From: G020351775 sp039588335
GTDB lineage: Bacteria > Gemmatimonadota > Gemmatimonadetes > Gemmatimonadales > GWC2-71-9
Assembly: GCA_039588335.1 (NCBI GenBank)
Contig: JBDGZZ010000002.1
Coordinates: forward strand, 5,478-69,477
Reading direction: 5' to 3'
DNA length: 64,000 nt
This document shows, piece after piece, positions 8,912 through 17,479 of this stretch (position 1 is the first letter of the stretch; every line of letters begins with the position of its first letter). The notes below the pieces were generated by a model. That model ran no database searches. It saw nothing but the letters and a program-made list of their open reading frames with translations, and was not told the DNA's origin. Position numbers and translations under genes: made by a program.

Positions 8912-9745
8912 CTATGGCTTCACCTGGTAGCGGGTCGTGGACTCCGATCTGAGTTCGTTCCCCCCTCCTCCAGGTACGCCTTCCTGTCCCGCCTCTCGTA
9001 CCATAGTCATGCGGGTCCTGCTCACACCGGACACGAACCCGTTCCACGACGTCGACCAAATGAGGTTTCCAGCCAGATCTCCTGAAAGAACCACCCTGCC
9101 CGGTCCAAGCTCGTCCACAAAGGTGGCCGCTGGGAACCGTCCGGTCACAGTCACATATCCTAGAGTGTCCCTCGATCTGATCACTATGCTATCCAGCACT
9201 AGTTGCGCCGTGCCATTCACAGTGGGTGGCACGGTTTCGTTGCGCAGTCCAGGCACGGCAGATGTTATCGTGGGGCTCGACCAGCCATCGCCTGCTTCGA
9301 GGGGATCTCCAGGCAACTCGAGGTCAGGAATCCCGGTCAAGATCCGCTGCAGACTGGTAACACCAGGAAGTCTCTGACCGTAGTTGGATTGCTGCACGCG
9401 CATCTGCTCATCCATGGTGACCTGGACCCAGGCCGAATCTGCACCGGGTACCTCAAATTCGCGCCACCTGCCGTCTGAGCCGCGTGATCTGGTTGTGACG
9501 GATTCATAGGCAAGGTGGGATATCCGCATTTCGCCCGGGCCCGCCAGGGCAACTGTGCGCACCACCCCACCATCTGCGCTCTCGAAACGCTTTCCATCGA
9601 ACGCCCAGACGGTGGTGGCTGTGGTGAACTCGGCCCTTATCACCGTTCCCGGTCGCGGCCTGTGGCGAAGCAGGAGAGTCTCCTGCGCCATCGTGGGCGC
9701 CGGAACGAAAGCGCCGGCCAGGATTACGAAGATCATCCTCCTCAC
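8912..9745 (-). CDS. Exported protein of unknown function, paralogue 1 in the repair operon
   Basis: 277 residues with a likely signal peptide (MIFVILAGAFVPAPTMAQ). The mature part is rich in beta strands and contains WSTSWNGFVSGVSRTRMT near residue 235, shared in altered form with the next gene upstream; both also share an internal segment on DTLGYVTVTGRFPA-like lines. I recognise no domain and no catalytic motif. The GTG start at 9745 overlaps the upstream stop by four bases, and the stop is four bases before sbcD, so it is firmly embedded in the operon. Periplasmic location is inferred from the signal peptide. Confidence 0.75.
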   Translation of the reverse strand: MRRMIFVILAGAFVPAPTMAQETLLLRHRPRPGTVIRAEFTTATTVWAFDGKRFESADGGVVRTVALAGPGEMRISHLAYESVTTRSRGSDGRWREFEVPGADSAWVQVTMDEQMRVQQSNYGQRLPGVTSLQRILTGIPDLELPGDPLEAGDGWSSPTITSAVPGLRNETVPPTVNGTAQLVLDSIVIRSRDTLGYVTVTGRFPAATFVDELGPGRVVLSGDLAGNLIWSTSWNGFVSGVSRTRMTMVREAGQEGVPGGGGNELRSESTTRYQVKP

Positions 9746-10632
9746 ATTCGCACCTGTGAAAGCGTGGTCACATCGAATCGTACATGCGTTACCGCATTGC
9801 CGTCGGCTGGGTCAGAGCGTATGTCCATCAAGATTACGGCACGCGTGGCGCCTGATACGAAAGCACTCCAGGCGGTCGACCAGACCATCATCGCAGCCAG
9901 CGACCCGCCAGCCGTCACCGAAGCAGACTCCCCACCAGCGGAGGCCGGTAACACTGTGGACATGAAGTTGCCACGGGCAGTAACATAGTACAGCGTATCG
10001 GCTGGTCGGGTTACCACGCTATCCAGCGTGGCCGTGGCCTCTGAGCGAAGCTCGCCACCCACCGGAACGCCATCTTCTCGGCCAATTGCTGCAAACGCAT
10101 TGAGTGGATATGAAAGATCCGCTGTCCAGGATGCACCAACGGGAATCGGTGTTTCCGGTAGAGTCAGCAGGTGTCCACCGCCCAAGCCCCTGGCCATCTG
10201 TCCGTTCGTTGCCTGCAAATGAGGCATGTCCACGAACTCCGCTTCAAGCACCTCGAGCCTGTCGGTCAATACTGCTCGGACCAGGCCGAGTTCTCCAGCC
10301 TCGGCCATCACGTCACGCCACGCACCTCCCACCGGTCTCAAACGGGCTCGCAGTGAATCATAGTGCAGTTCCACCAGGTATCGATCGTCGGCTTGGGCGT
10401 CGAAGAACTGGGTCATGCCCTCCAGGCGACTTGCCTCGACGGACAGCGGAGCGCCACCACCCGGCTCCTGCGTAACCGTCATGAGAATGTCGCTGCGCGA
10501 GATCGTGTGGATCCTGATGGGTGCTCGAGGAGCGTATCGCAAGCTGTAACTCACCTGGGCGCCCGCGCGTTCGCTCGCTGACGTAGCTAGAACACAGACG
10601 GCTGACAGAAGCGTCAACACTCTACGGAGCAT
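9742..10632 (-). CDS. Exported protein of unknown function, paralogue 2 in the repair operon
   Basis: 296 residues, with a signal peptide ending near ASERAGAQ. Like its downstream neighbour it has a strand-rich mature part with WSTAWSAFVSGATRAVILM near the C-terminus and DTLYYVTARGNFM before it, so the two look like a tandem duplication that has diverged. Start at ATG 10632 with GGAGG six to seven bases upstream, overlapping the herA 3' end by 11 bases. Function unknown; being exported, it is hard to connect directly to DNA repair. Confidence 0.75.
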   Translation of the reverse strand: MLRRVLTLLSAVCVLATSASERAGAQVSYSLRYAPRAPIRIHTISRSDILMTVTQEPGGGAPLSVEASRLEGMTQFFDAQADDRYLVELHYDSLRARLRPVGGAWRDVMAEAGELGLVRAVLTDRLEVLEAEFVDMPHLQATNGQMARGLGGGHLLTLPETPIPVGASWTADLSYPLNAFAAIGREDGVPVGGELRSEATATLDSVVTRPADTLYYVTARGNFMSTVLPASAGGESASVTAGGSLAAMMVWSTAWSAFVSGATRAVILMDIRSDPADGNAVTHVRFDVTTLSQVRM

Positions 10633-12565
10633 AGGGGTCCTCCACCGGCTTCAACCGGGTTGCACCTCCGGTTTCGTGACGCACCGTTTCACGAGTCACA
10701 GCCGAACCGAGAGCCGCCCTGAAGTAGCCGAGCATGTCGTCTGGCTGGGCTCGTCTTGTAGCGAGCAAGGCGCGCCGCACGTCCTGATCTCTATGACCTG
10801 CGATTATCTCTTTGATTTGGCCAGGCACAACCCGTCGGTCCATTGCCACCAACTGCCGCACCACCGCTTCCTCGAATTCCACGTCCTTGGCGGGCGGGAA
10901 TTGCTGGATCCCTGCCGGCCCCGTCAAAGTCGGCGGTCGTGGGAACCGCACGAAGACCGGCTGCGTGAAATGCGGGTGTCGCACCATCAGCTCGCCTTTT
11001 GGCAGCGTCGCTAGTTTGATCTTCGTAGCAGGCGAGAGTACCTGGTAGCCAGGCGTTGCCAGTTCGTCCATGTCCATGCGTCCAAACAGGGTAGTGCCCG
11101 CGTTGCCCACCACACGCCGGTGCACTTGGGATCGAAACTGTTGCGCGCCGAAGAGTACGAGTCCCAGGTACCGACCGCGCTCAGAGATGTCCAGCAGCAT
11201 CTTGCGTACATAGGTCTCGGGACCGTCGCCCGGCGCATACTTGTTGAGTTCGTCCACGAATACGACCACATGATCAACTCCCAGGTCCCGCCGCTCCAGG
11301 TGCTCACGAAGTTTCGACACTACACGTGTGAAAACCAGGTCCTGGGCGAGTTGATCCATACCCGCTACGTCAAGGACGTAGACCGAGCGATTCTCGAACA
11401 TGCCGAATGGCAAGTCACTAACTGAGCCATCGTCTGTTACCAACCCCTTACATCTTGTGGAGATGTTGAGCAACCGATTGCGAACTTTCCGTATGGTAGC
11501 GATGTGATGGGTGCGCCACATATCACTACGGCCGGTCGATTCCAGACCTTCGAAGATGGCACGGAAAAGCCGTTCCAAGTCCGAGAAAGTCCGTACCCGA
11601 TGTGTTCCACCCCATTCGTCGCTGAATTCCTTCTCCACCACACGGTCGGTCAGAAAATCGATGAACGCGTCGGACTTGGCATCGATGTCGTCGCGGTTGA
11701 GTAGGACCTCATGATAGTCCAACACCTCCCTTAGCCCCCACACGAGCGGCTGGACCGATCCCATCAGGTCGTGGTGCGTCCTCAACGTGTTGAGGTTCAC
11801 GCCATCGGCCTTGAACGGGGCGTAATAGTGCACACTCTCGAACGGCCGTGGGTCGATGCCCAGCAGGTCGTACATCTCGCGGTCCACATCCGTCAGTTCG
11901 CCAGGCTGATCCAGGAAACACAGGTCCGGACCCTTAACATTGACACAGACTGCGGCGACGCTTCCCTTGTGTTCCGGAAACTTCTGAAAGATGCTAGTGA
12001 GAAAGAACTCTACGGCGCTGGTCTTCGTGGCCAACCCCGACACTCCCGAGATGTTCAGGTGTGCCGACTCCGGACCGAGCAAGAAATCGGCATCGAGGAA
12101 CACTGGCGCGCTCATCCCTCCACCTGTGTAGAGACCAACCGGCACTCCACACGGCCGATCTCCCCGGACATAGGTGTCCATTCGCAGGGCGATCTCCACA
12201 TCTTCTCGAGTCGCCAACCTCACTTCTGCCAATGGAACTGGCTGGAGTGGTTCCTCCGGTTGCTGACGCAACACAGCGGCAGTCCACAGTCGAATCTCTG
12301 TTCGCCTTGTCGGCGCGCGGGCCCCGGATGGGTCACCCTCGGCTGCGACAACGTCGTCCAACGGAGTGGCCAGATCCGAATAGGAGCGTCCGTCCACGAC
12401 TACCGCGTAAACCCGCCGACCGCCTTCATCTAACACGCGGACAATCGCGCCGATGCCCAGAGTCGTGTCGGTAGCGGTCCAGAAGTGGAACTGGTGTGGT
12501 CCCGCGGGCAACGACTCCGTCGCGACGACCCGACCAACCGCAGAACCATCATCGAACCGAATCAC
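10622..12565 (-). CDS. herA: HerA-like hexameric DNA translocase/helicase (FtsK-HerA superfamily)
   Basis: About 647 residues. HerA forms hexamers that pump DNA and feed it to NurA nuclease. Seen: an N-terminal HAS-barrel-like beta region, a P-loop region ISGVSGLATKTS near 172, Walker B VVVFVDELNKYAPG near 432 and an arginine-finger region GRYLGLVLFGAQQF. The P-loop is not the standard GxxGxGK[ST]: a Thr precedes the Lys and the loop is longer. The GTG at 12565 is preferred (GGAGG six bases upstream, GTGA overlap with the nurA stop); a GTG at 12571 abuts the ribosome site. It sits between nurA and the exported paralogues. Confidence 0.88.
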   Translation of the reverse strand: MIRFDDGSAVGRVVATESLPAGPHQFHFWTATDTTLGIGAIVRVLDEGGRRVYAVVVDGRSYSDLATPLDDVVAAEGDPSGARAPTRRTEIRLWTAAVLRQQPEEPLQPVPLAEVRLATREDVEIALRMDTYVRGDRPCGVPVGLYTGGGMSAPVFLDADFLLGPESAHLNISGVSGLATKTSAVEFFLTSIFQKFPEHKGSVAAVCVNVKGPDLCFLDQPGELTDVDREMYDLLGIDPRPFESVHYYAPFKADGVNLNTLRTHHDLMGSVQPLVWGLREVLDYHEVLLNRDDIDAKSDAFIDFLTDRVVEKEFSDEWGGTHRVRTFSDLERLFRAIFEGLESTGRSDMWRTHHIATIRKVRNRLLNISTRCKGLVTDDGSVSDLPFGMFENRSVYVLDVAGMDQLAQDLVFTRVVSKLREHLERRDLGVDHVVVFVDELNKYAPGDGPETYVRKMLLDISERGRYLGLVLFGAQQFRSQVHRRVVGNAGTTLFGRMDMDELATPGYQVLSPATKIKLATLPKGELMVRHPHFTQPVFVRFPRPPTLTGPAGIQQFPPAKDVEFEEAVVRQLVAMDRRVVPGQIKEIIAGHRDQDVRRALLATRRAQPDDMLGYFRAALGSAVTRETVRHETGGATRLKPVEDPYAP

Positions 12566-13455
12566 AACCACCCTCCAACCTGAGTTCGCAGATAAGCCTC
12601 CACCTGGCGAATTGGATAGATGAGCCGATCCCAGCGGCCGTCGGGAGCCGAGAGTGGTGCGCGCTCTGACAACATCCAGCCACTGATCTCCGTTGCCTCA
12701 GTCCCCACCTGGTCCACCGGGCAACGCTCCAACCGAATGAGCCCGTGCAGCAGATCGTATTCCTCCCAGGGCCACAACCGAAGATACCATGTGTGGACAT
12801 CCTCATGCACACGACTGCCACGGGCGAAGACGCTGGTGCGGAAACCAACGGGCAGCGTCAGGGCAGTCGTCATCTCACTCCCTTGGAGAAACTGCGTTTC
12901 ATGACTCTTCACGATTCCTAACAGGCGCTTCGCGTGTTGGTCTCCTGCCAACTCAGCAATGGAGCCGTCCACCACCAACCACCCGTCTCTGCTGGACGCG
13001 AGGTATTCCCGAGCGACCCTCGCTTCAATCTCCTCCCGACATCGCTCCACCACACCCGCTGCGAGATGCACGTCGAGGATCGGATGCTCGCGGTCACTCT
13101 CACCACTGTCGAAGAGCTGAATGTCAGTCTGCTGCAAACGGCTAATCTGACCATCTGTGAGTCGGTTCAACGGAACTGCAATGAGTTCTTGAGATCGGTG
13201 CAGTTCAACCACCAGCGTCTCATCGCGGCGGCTCATGACGGCAGCGGAAACATAGCCGCGGACGACGGGCACGAGACCGAACCGCCCTATAACTGAATAG
13301 CGCTGGATCCCATCCATGAAGCCTGTGCCGAAGGGGGGAACCCGGATGCCACCAACGTCGATAGCCCGGACTACCTCATGTTCAACGGGTGCCGCCGTGC
13401 CAAAGGGGGTCCGTAACGGCTGGGGCACGTGCGTGAGCACTCCTGTGCTGCCCAC
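12562..13455 (-). CDS. nurA: NurA-domain 5'-3' nuclease, HerA partner
   Basis: 297 residues. NurA is a manganese-dependent nuclease with an RNase H-like fold that forms a dimer on the HerA hexamer. Expected acidic motifs are visible: FMDGIQRYS with Asp48, WLVVDGSI with Asp163, and LLGIVKSHETQFL with Lys183/His185, then a C-terminal YPIRQVEAYLRTQ helix. The stop overlaps the herA start, so the two are coupled as in archaea. Sequence identity to characterised NurA must be low; the call rests on motifs plus position. Confidence 0.8.
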   Translation of the reverse strand: MGSTGVLTHVPQPLRTPFGTAAPVEHEVVRAIDVGGIRVPPFGTGFMDGIQRYSVIGRFGLVPVVRGYVSAAVMSRRDETLVVELHRSQELIAVPLNRLTDGQISRLQQTDIQLFDSGESDREHPILDVHLAAGVVERCREEIEARVAREYLASSRDGWLVVDGSIAELAGDQHAKRLLGIVKSHETQFLQGSEMTTALTLPVGFRTSVFARGSRVHEDVHTWYLRLWPWEEYDLLHGLIRLERCPVDQVGTEATEISGWMLSERAPLSAPDGRWDRLIYPIRQVEAYLRTQVGGWL

Positions 13456-13551
13456 GGTCCCTCCGGCACTCAGGATGGCGTCTTTGAGAAGGAAGCTGGG
13501 CGATCGGGTGGTTGAGGGATGCGACGTCAGGGTTTCAAGCCCCGGTCGAGT

Positions 13552-14064
13552 TCACTTGGCACGCCCCGAATCGGGGAACGGCGGAACATCCATCAGCCAG
13601 AATCCGGCAAGTTGGCCGTCGCCGTCCAGGTCAACGATCAGGTTCTCGGCCAGCGCGACGCTGTCCACTCGACGTGAATTGCTCAAGATGAGATGGATCG
13701 TAGACTTGTCGCCAGTCCTCTCGCACGCGAGAGGCACCTTGAGTTCAGCCACGCCACCCCTGTGTTCGTCGGCATCTGCAGTGACCACCAGACAGCCATT
13801 CCTCGCGGTCTCCGGAGGCTTCAACTCGGCGACGGTATTGCCTTTGGGCCAAACCACGACTTCGATGCCGTTCAAGACCTGGCCCGCCAAGCCCAACGAG
13901 ACGAAGCATCCACCGGCACCGCCGAGTTCGATCGTGCCGTCCGGCTCGGAACTTCCGGCCGGCCCCGGCATCGCAGCGGCCAGAATCTCAGTGTCGAAGT
14001 TCCACTGAAACTCCACTCGCGGTAACCCGCCTTGGATCGGCGTAACTTGCGCAACGAGTGTCAT
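13552..14064 (-). CDS. Conserved hypothetical protein with DUF2283-like C-terminus
   Basis: About 170 residues. The first 110 residues are mostly beta and Gly-rich without a family I know. The last part (SVALAENLIVDLDGDGQ then LAGFWLMDV) matches the DUF2283 pattern of a short beta hairpin ending in a D-x-D-G turn. ATG 14064 is preferred over TTG 14070. It is 96 bases from nurA and 71 bases after the aminotransferase, so it may or may not be in either operon. Function unknown. Confidence 0.5.
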   Translation of the reverse strand: MTLVAQVTPIQGGLPRVEFQWNFDTEILAAAMPGPAGSSEPDGTIELGGAGGCFVSLGLAGQVLNGIEVVVWPKGNTVAELKPPETARNGCLVVTADADEHRGGVAELKVPLACERTGDKSTIHLILSNSRRVDSVALAENLIVDLDGDGQLAGFWLMDVPPFPDSGRAK

Positions 14065-14135
14065 GACCAACGTCTCTCAGCGAATTGGTTAGTGTGTTGA
14101 CCGCTGGCCTCTATGCTCGCAACTGTCCTCCCCTA

Positions 14136-15365
14136 CTACACGGCCCGGGCGGCGAGCGTGCCCAGGAAATCCGCTACCCTGGCGAGCGCGGTCGTCAGTT
14201 CCTTCTCCGAAGCTGAGTACGAGAGCCGCACCCAGCGATCGTCCCCAAACGCCTCTCCCGGCACGAGGGCAACGCCCTGATCGGCCAGCAGCCGCTCGCA
14301 GAATCGGAGGGCATTGTCGATCTCGCCACCAAAGTAGTTGTCCACCCGGAAAAAGAAGTAGAAGGCGCCCATCGGGTCAACAAACTCTACACCCGGCATC
14401 TTATCACGGAAATACCCAACGACTAGATCACGCCGGTCCCTGAACTCGGCCAACATGTGTTCCACATCGTCATCGATCCGCTCGTCCGAGTACGCCGTAG
14501 CTGCTGCCCATTGGGCGGGCTGGGATGCCCCGTGTGTCATGTGCGACTGCAGAGCAGCCATTGCCTTCACCACGGGTCCAGGCGCCAAAGCGAGCCCAAT
14601 ACGCCAGCCGGTCATTGCGTATGTCTTGCTCACTCCGCTGATCAGGACGACCCTCTCCAGCAGGTCATCTGACAGATCCAAGACCGATGGCGCCGGTCCT
14701 GACCCGAAGTGAATTCGCCGGTAGATCTCGTCGGAGATGACCCAAACATCGCGCTCTTTCGCCCAACTCAGGATCGCCTTCAGCTCCGCACGGGTATAGA
14801 CCGCACCGGTCGGATTCACCGGCGTGCACAGAATCAGCCCCTTGGTTTGCATATTGGCTGCTGCGTCGAGCTGGTCAACACCAACTTTTAGACTCCACTG
14901 CGGATCCCCCGCCACGAACACCGGTTTGGCGCGCGACAGGTACACAATCTGAGGATATGAGACCCAGAACGGTGCCGGTATCAAGACTTCATCGCCAGTG
15001 CTGAAGAGGGTGAAGCAGGCATTGAACACCGATTGCTTCGCACCACTCGATACGATGATGTTGTCGGCATTGACAGGTCTACCCCCCGAAAGGAGCGACA
15101 AGTGGCGGGCTGCTGCAGCTCTGAGGTCGAGAATGCCCTGATTGGGTGGATAGTGTGTCTTACCCTGTTGAATCGCCTTGATACCTGCTTCCGAAGCGAT
15201 ACGCGGCGTATCGAAGTCCGGTTCGCCAGCAGACAGGTTTACGATATCTTCGCCTGCCGCCCTCCGCCTGGTGGCTTCCTGGCTGATAGAAACCGTCGCG
15301 GAAGGTTCCAGGTGGTCGAGATTCCTGGAGGGCTTGAACTGTATCGGGATCGACCGATCGGTCAC
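14136..15365 (-). CDS. Class I/II pyridoxal-phosphate aminotransferase (aspartate aminotransferase-like)
   Basis: 409 residues of the aspartate aminotransferase I-gamma/beta type. Seen: NLSAGEPDFDTP, the substrate loop YPPNQGI, NPTGAVY near 180, the PLP region SDEIY and the Schiff-base lysine in SGVSKTYAMTGWRIG near 246. It transfers amino groups between an amino acid (probably Asp, or an aromatic or Ala) and 2-oxoglutarate in the cytoplasm. The start overlaps the stop of the P1 peptidase gene by four bases, so they are coupled. Confidence 0.92.
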   Translation of the reverse strand: MTDRSIPIQFKPSRNLDHLEPSATVSISQEATRRRAAGEDIVNLSAGEPDFDTPRIASEAGIKAIQQGKTHYPPNQGILDLRAAAARHLSLLSGGRPVNADNIIVSSGAKQSVFNACFTLFSTGDEVLIPAPFWVSYPQIVYLSRAKPVFVAGDPQWSLKVGVDQLDAAANMQTKGLILCTPVNPTGAVYTRAELKAILSWAKERDVWVISDEIYRRIHFGSGPAPSVLDLSDDLLERVVLISGVSKTYAMTGWRIGLALAPGPVVKAMAALQSHMTHGASQPAQWAAATAYSDERIDDDVEHMLAEFRDRRDLVVGYFRDKMPGVEFVDPMGAFYFFFRVDNYFGGEIDNALRFCERLLADQGVALVPGEAFGDDRWVRLSYSASEKELTTALARVADFLGTLAARAV

Positions 15366-16510
15366 GGCGTCACCACTCCATAGCGCTTGAGTATGGCCAA
15401 TGTAGAGCCTAAAGGTAGTGCCTCCACGGCCCCCCGGTATCCCACTACCGGGGTCGCCAGGAACAATGAATTGTATATCGCCTCTTCGGTTGCCTCGATC
15501 ACTGCCTCGAACAGTGGGCTCATATGGCCGTTTGGAAGCGGCCCGGCACCGGCAAGTTGGGCAACCGGAACAGTGCTGAACGCGATGACGAAGTCACCCG
15601 AGCCGTTCGTCATAGAACTCCCCGTGCGGGCGAGGCCAGCTAGCGCTCGTCGGCCCAGGCGAGTGAGATTGCGGTGGTCGACGGGGGCATCGGTAGCCAC
15701 CACGATCATGATGGAGCCATCCGCCAGATCCACTCCTTTTCCTTCACCTCCTTCGCCTACAGATCCCTGCAAGTAATACCTCCCCAACTCCTGCCCAACG
15801 GGCGCACCCGCTATTGACAGCACGCCCCCGAAGTTGGTCTGCACCAACACACCCACCGTCCAACCACCCAGTCCTTCGGGAAGCCGCCGGCTCGAGGTAC
15901 CGATCCCACCTTTCCAGCCAAACGCCACCGTACCCCGACCCGCGCCGACACTTCCCTGCTCTACGGGACCGCCCTCAGCACCGTTGATCGCTCCCAGCAC
16001 GTCGGCTTCGGATATCGGACGAAGCCTGATGTGGTTCAGGTAACCATCGTTGGTCTCCCCGACCACAGGATTCGCTGACCGCACGTTTTCGTTGCCGGGC
16101 AGCGAAAGGAGGTAAGTGAGTACCGCGTCGGCGGCCCGCGGCACACACAGGGTACAGGTCAACACTACCGGTGACTCCAGCTCACCCAGTTCTTGCACCT
16201 GGGTGGAGCCAGCCAACTTCCCGAACGCGTTTCCAATCACGACCGCCGCAGGGACCTTCACTTGGAAGACATTGGCTTCGTGCGGGAGAATGGCGGTGAC
16301 ACCGGTATTTATGGAATCACCTCGAGCAATTGTCACGTGTCCGACCCTGACCCCAGCGACATCGGTGATGGTATTCAGCGGACCTGGCTGGAGCACGCCT
16401 ACGACTATGCCGAGGTCTCTAGCGCTCTGCCTCTCCTGCGCCGAGAGATCCGGATTGAAGAAGACGACCGTCATGGCAAGCAACGTTGCCGTTCTCTGGA
16501 ACGGGATCAT
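15362..16510 (-). CDS. P1-family (DmpA/S58) aminopeptidase, secreted
   Basis: DmpA-type N-terminal nucleophile hydrolase, 382 residues from the ATG at 16510. It begins with a signal peptide (MIPFQRTATLLAMTVVF, cut near LSAQ), and the mature chain starts with the family motif NTITDVAGVRVGH. GGIGTSSR near residue 217 is the region where the family autocleaves before a Ser/Thr nucleophile. Family members release N-terminal D- or L-amino acids or beta-amino acids. An in-frame extension to 16684 reads into the preceding gene and is unlikely. It is 40 bases downstream of the selenoprotein gene. Confidence 0.88.
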   Translation of the reverse strand: MIPFQRTATLLAMTVVFFNPDLSAQERQSARDLGIVVGVLQPGPLNTITDVAGVRVGHVTIARGDSINTGVTAILPHEANVFQVKVPAAVVIGNAFGKLAGSTQVQELGELESPVVLTCTLCVPRAADAVLTYLLSLPGNENVRSANPVVGETNDGYLNHIRLRPISEADVLGAINGAEGGPVEQGSVGAGRGTVAFGWKGGIGTSSRRLPEGLGGWTVGVLVQTNFGGVLSIAGAPVGQELGRYYLQGSVGEGGEGKGVDLADGSIMIVVATDAPVDHRNLTRLGRRALAGLARTGSSMTNGSGDFVIAFSTVPVAQLAGAGPLPNGHMSPLFEAVIEATEEAIYNSLFLATPVVGYRGAVEALPLGSTLAILKRYGVVTP

Positions 16511-16550
16511 TGGCACCGCCCTTGTGTGAGAAACTCCACTCTTGGTCGCT

Positions 16551-17396
16551 TCAGCCCGAGGCGTAGTGGTGCCGCTTCCAACGATACGGCAGTTCGACCC
16601 GGCCCCCACTCTCCCCGATTGACCCGAAAGCGCTGAGCGCATCTCGCAAGATAGTCTTCTGCTGATCGATCTGTCCTGGCTCACCGAATACCTGACCCAG
16701 ACGAAACCGGACGATGACGTTGCGCGGCGCAGGAAAGGCCTCTGTCGCCGTCGGTAGTACGCTCACTGTCACGGTCGGTATGCCGGCGGCCTCCACCGCT
16801 CGAGCGACCAGTCCCACGGACTGGTGGCAGGTCGTTCAACCAGGTGCCGTGAGAACTGCATCTGCTCGGCAGGAACGAAAGACGTCGACGATCTCCGGGA
16901 TCATCTCACTGACGAATCTGCCTTTCTCCCTCCCAAGGATGTGTCCCATAAACGACACGTTTTGGGTCACGACTCCTCTGATTTCCTTCGACTCAACCAG
17001 CTCCCGCAGTCGCTCAATTGGAAAAACACAATTGACGTCACGATCCGCCGCCGCGTGGTCGTAGTAGTCGTGTGTGATCGTTAGTTCAGAGGCTGCGACA
17101 TCACCGGGGATCAGCCGGAAGCTCGCATCACCGTCGTGGTTTTCCATGTCGAAAGGAGCCTGGTGGGTGAGATGGACACCGGCCGACGTGAGCAACGCGA
17201 TCTTGGCTCGAGTGAGAGACCCATCGATGGACGCTAGCGGAGGAAGCGGAATGAGATCCTCCCAACTTCGCACCGCGGTCCATGCGTATACGCGGTCTAG
17301 CCATGGTAGCCTCGAGTTGAGCACCGCTTGGACTCGGTTCCAGCGTCTCCCCAGCGTAAGCCCCCTTTCTGCAGAACCCGCCACGCTTGGCCGCAA
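16551..17396 (-). CDS. GrdB/PrdB-like reductase family selenoprotein with in-frame UGA (UxxC)
   Basis: Read through one TGA at 16836-16838, the frame gives about 281 residues. The upstream part has SWEDLIPLPPL, KIALLTSAGVHL, THDYYDHAAADRDVNCVFP and SFMGHILG, all typical of the glycine/sarcosine/betaine or proline reductase selenoprotein B family. After the TGA (residue 187 from the TTG at 17396) the same frame continues T-T-C-H-Q-S-V-G-L-V-A-R, where cysteine homologues read CxxCHQ(T/S)V. So the TGA sits at a redox cysteine, giving UxxC. A hairpin follows at 16807-16825. The start is uncertain: TTG 17396 lacks a clear ribosome site. Substrate unknown; a plain nonsense mutation is the alternative. 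Confidence 0.8.
16807..16838 (-). promoter_or_regulatory. Candidate bacterial SECIS element following the UGA codon
   Basis: In the minus-strand RNA, UGA (16838-16836) is followed 18 nucleotides later by a GUG loop. The loop is closed by a perfect 8-bp stem, ACCAGUCC (16825-16818) with GGACUGGU (16814-16807). Bacterial SECIS elements are stem-loops right after UGA with a G in the first two loop positions; spacing and loop fit. Function is inferred. Confidence 0.65.
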
Positions 17397-17479
17397 CAGA
17401 GGTTGCGAGATGCTTCCGTGTAAGCTAGCATCTCACCCACCTACATGGCATTGCCGTTTCTTTGACAATCGAGGGTCTC

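Noticed and set aside
11771..12433. A 220-residue plus-strand frame within herA
   Set aside because: Antisense to a clearly conserved ATPase with no domain of its own.
4331..13455. Antiphage defence island built on HerA/NurA
   Set aside because: HerA-containing defence systems usually pair HerA with SIR2, DUF4297 or similar effectors. None is present, and the partners here are the housekeeping Mre11-Rad50 pair.
16551..17396. Frameshift or pseudogene reading of the split reductase gene
   Set aside because: Both parts are in the same frame with no indel, homology continues without loss across the TGA, and a hairpin follows, so recoding is the better explanation.
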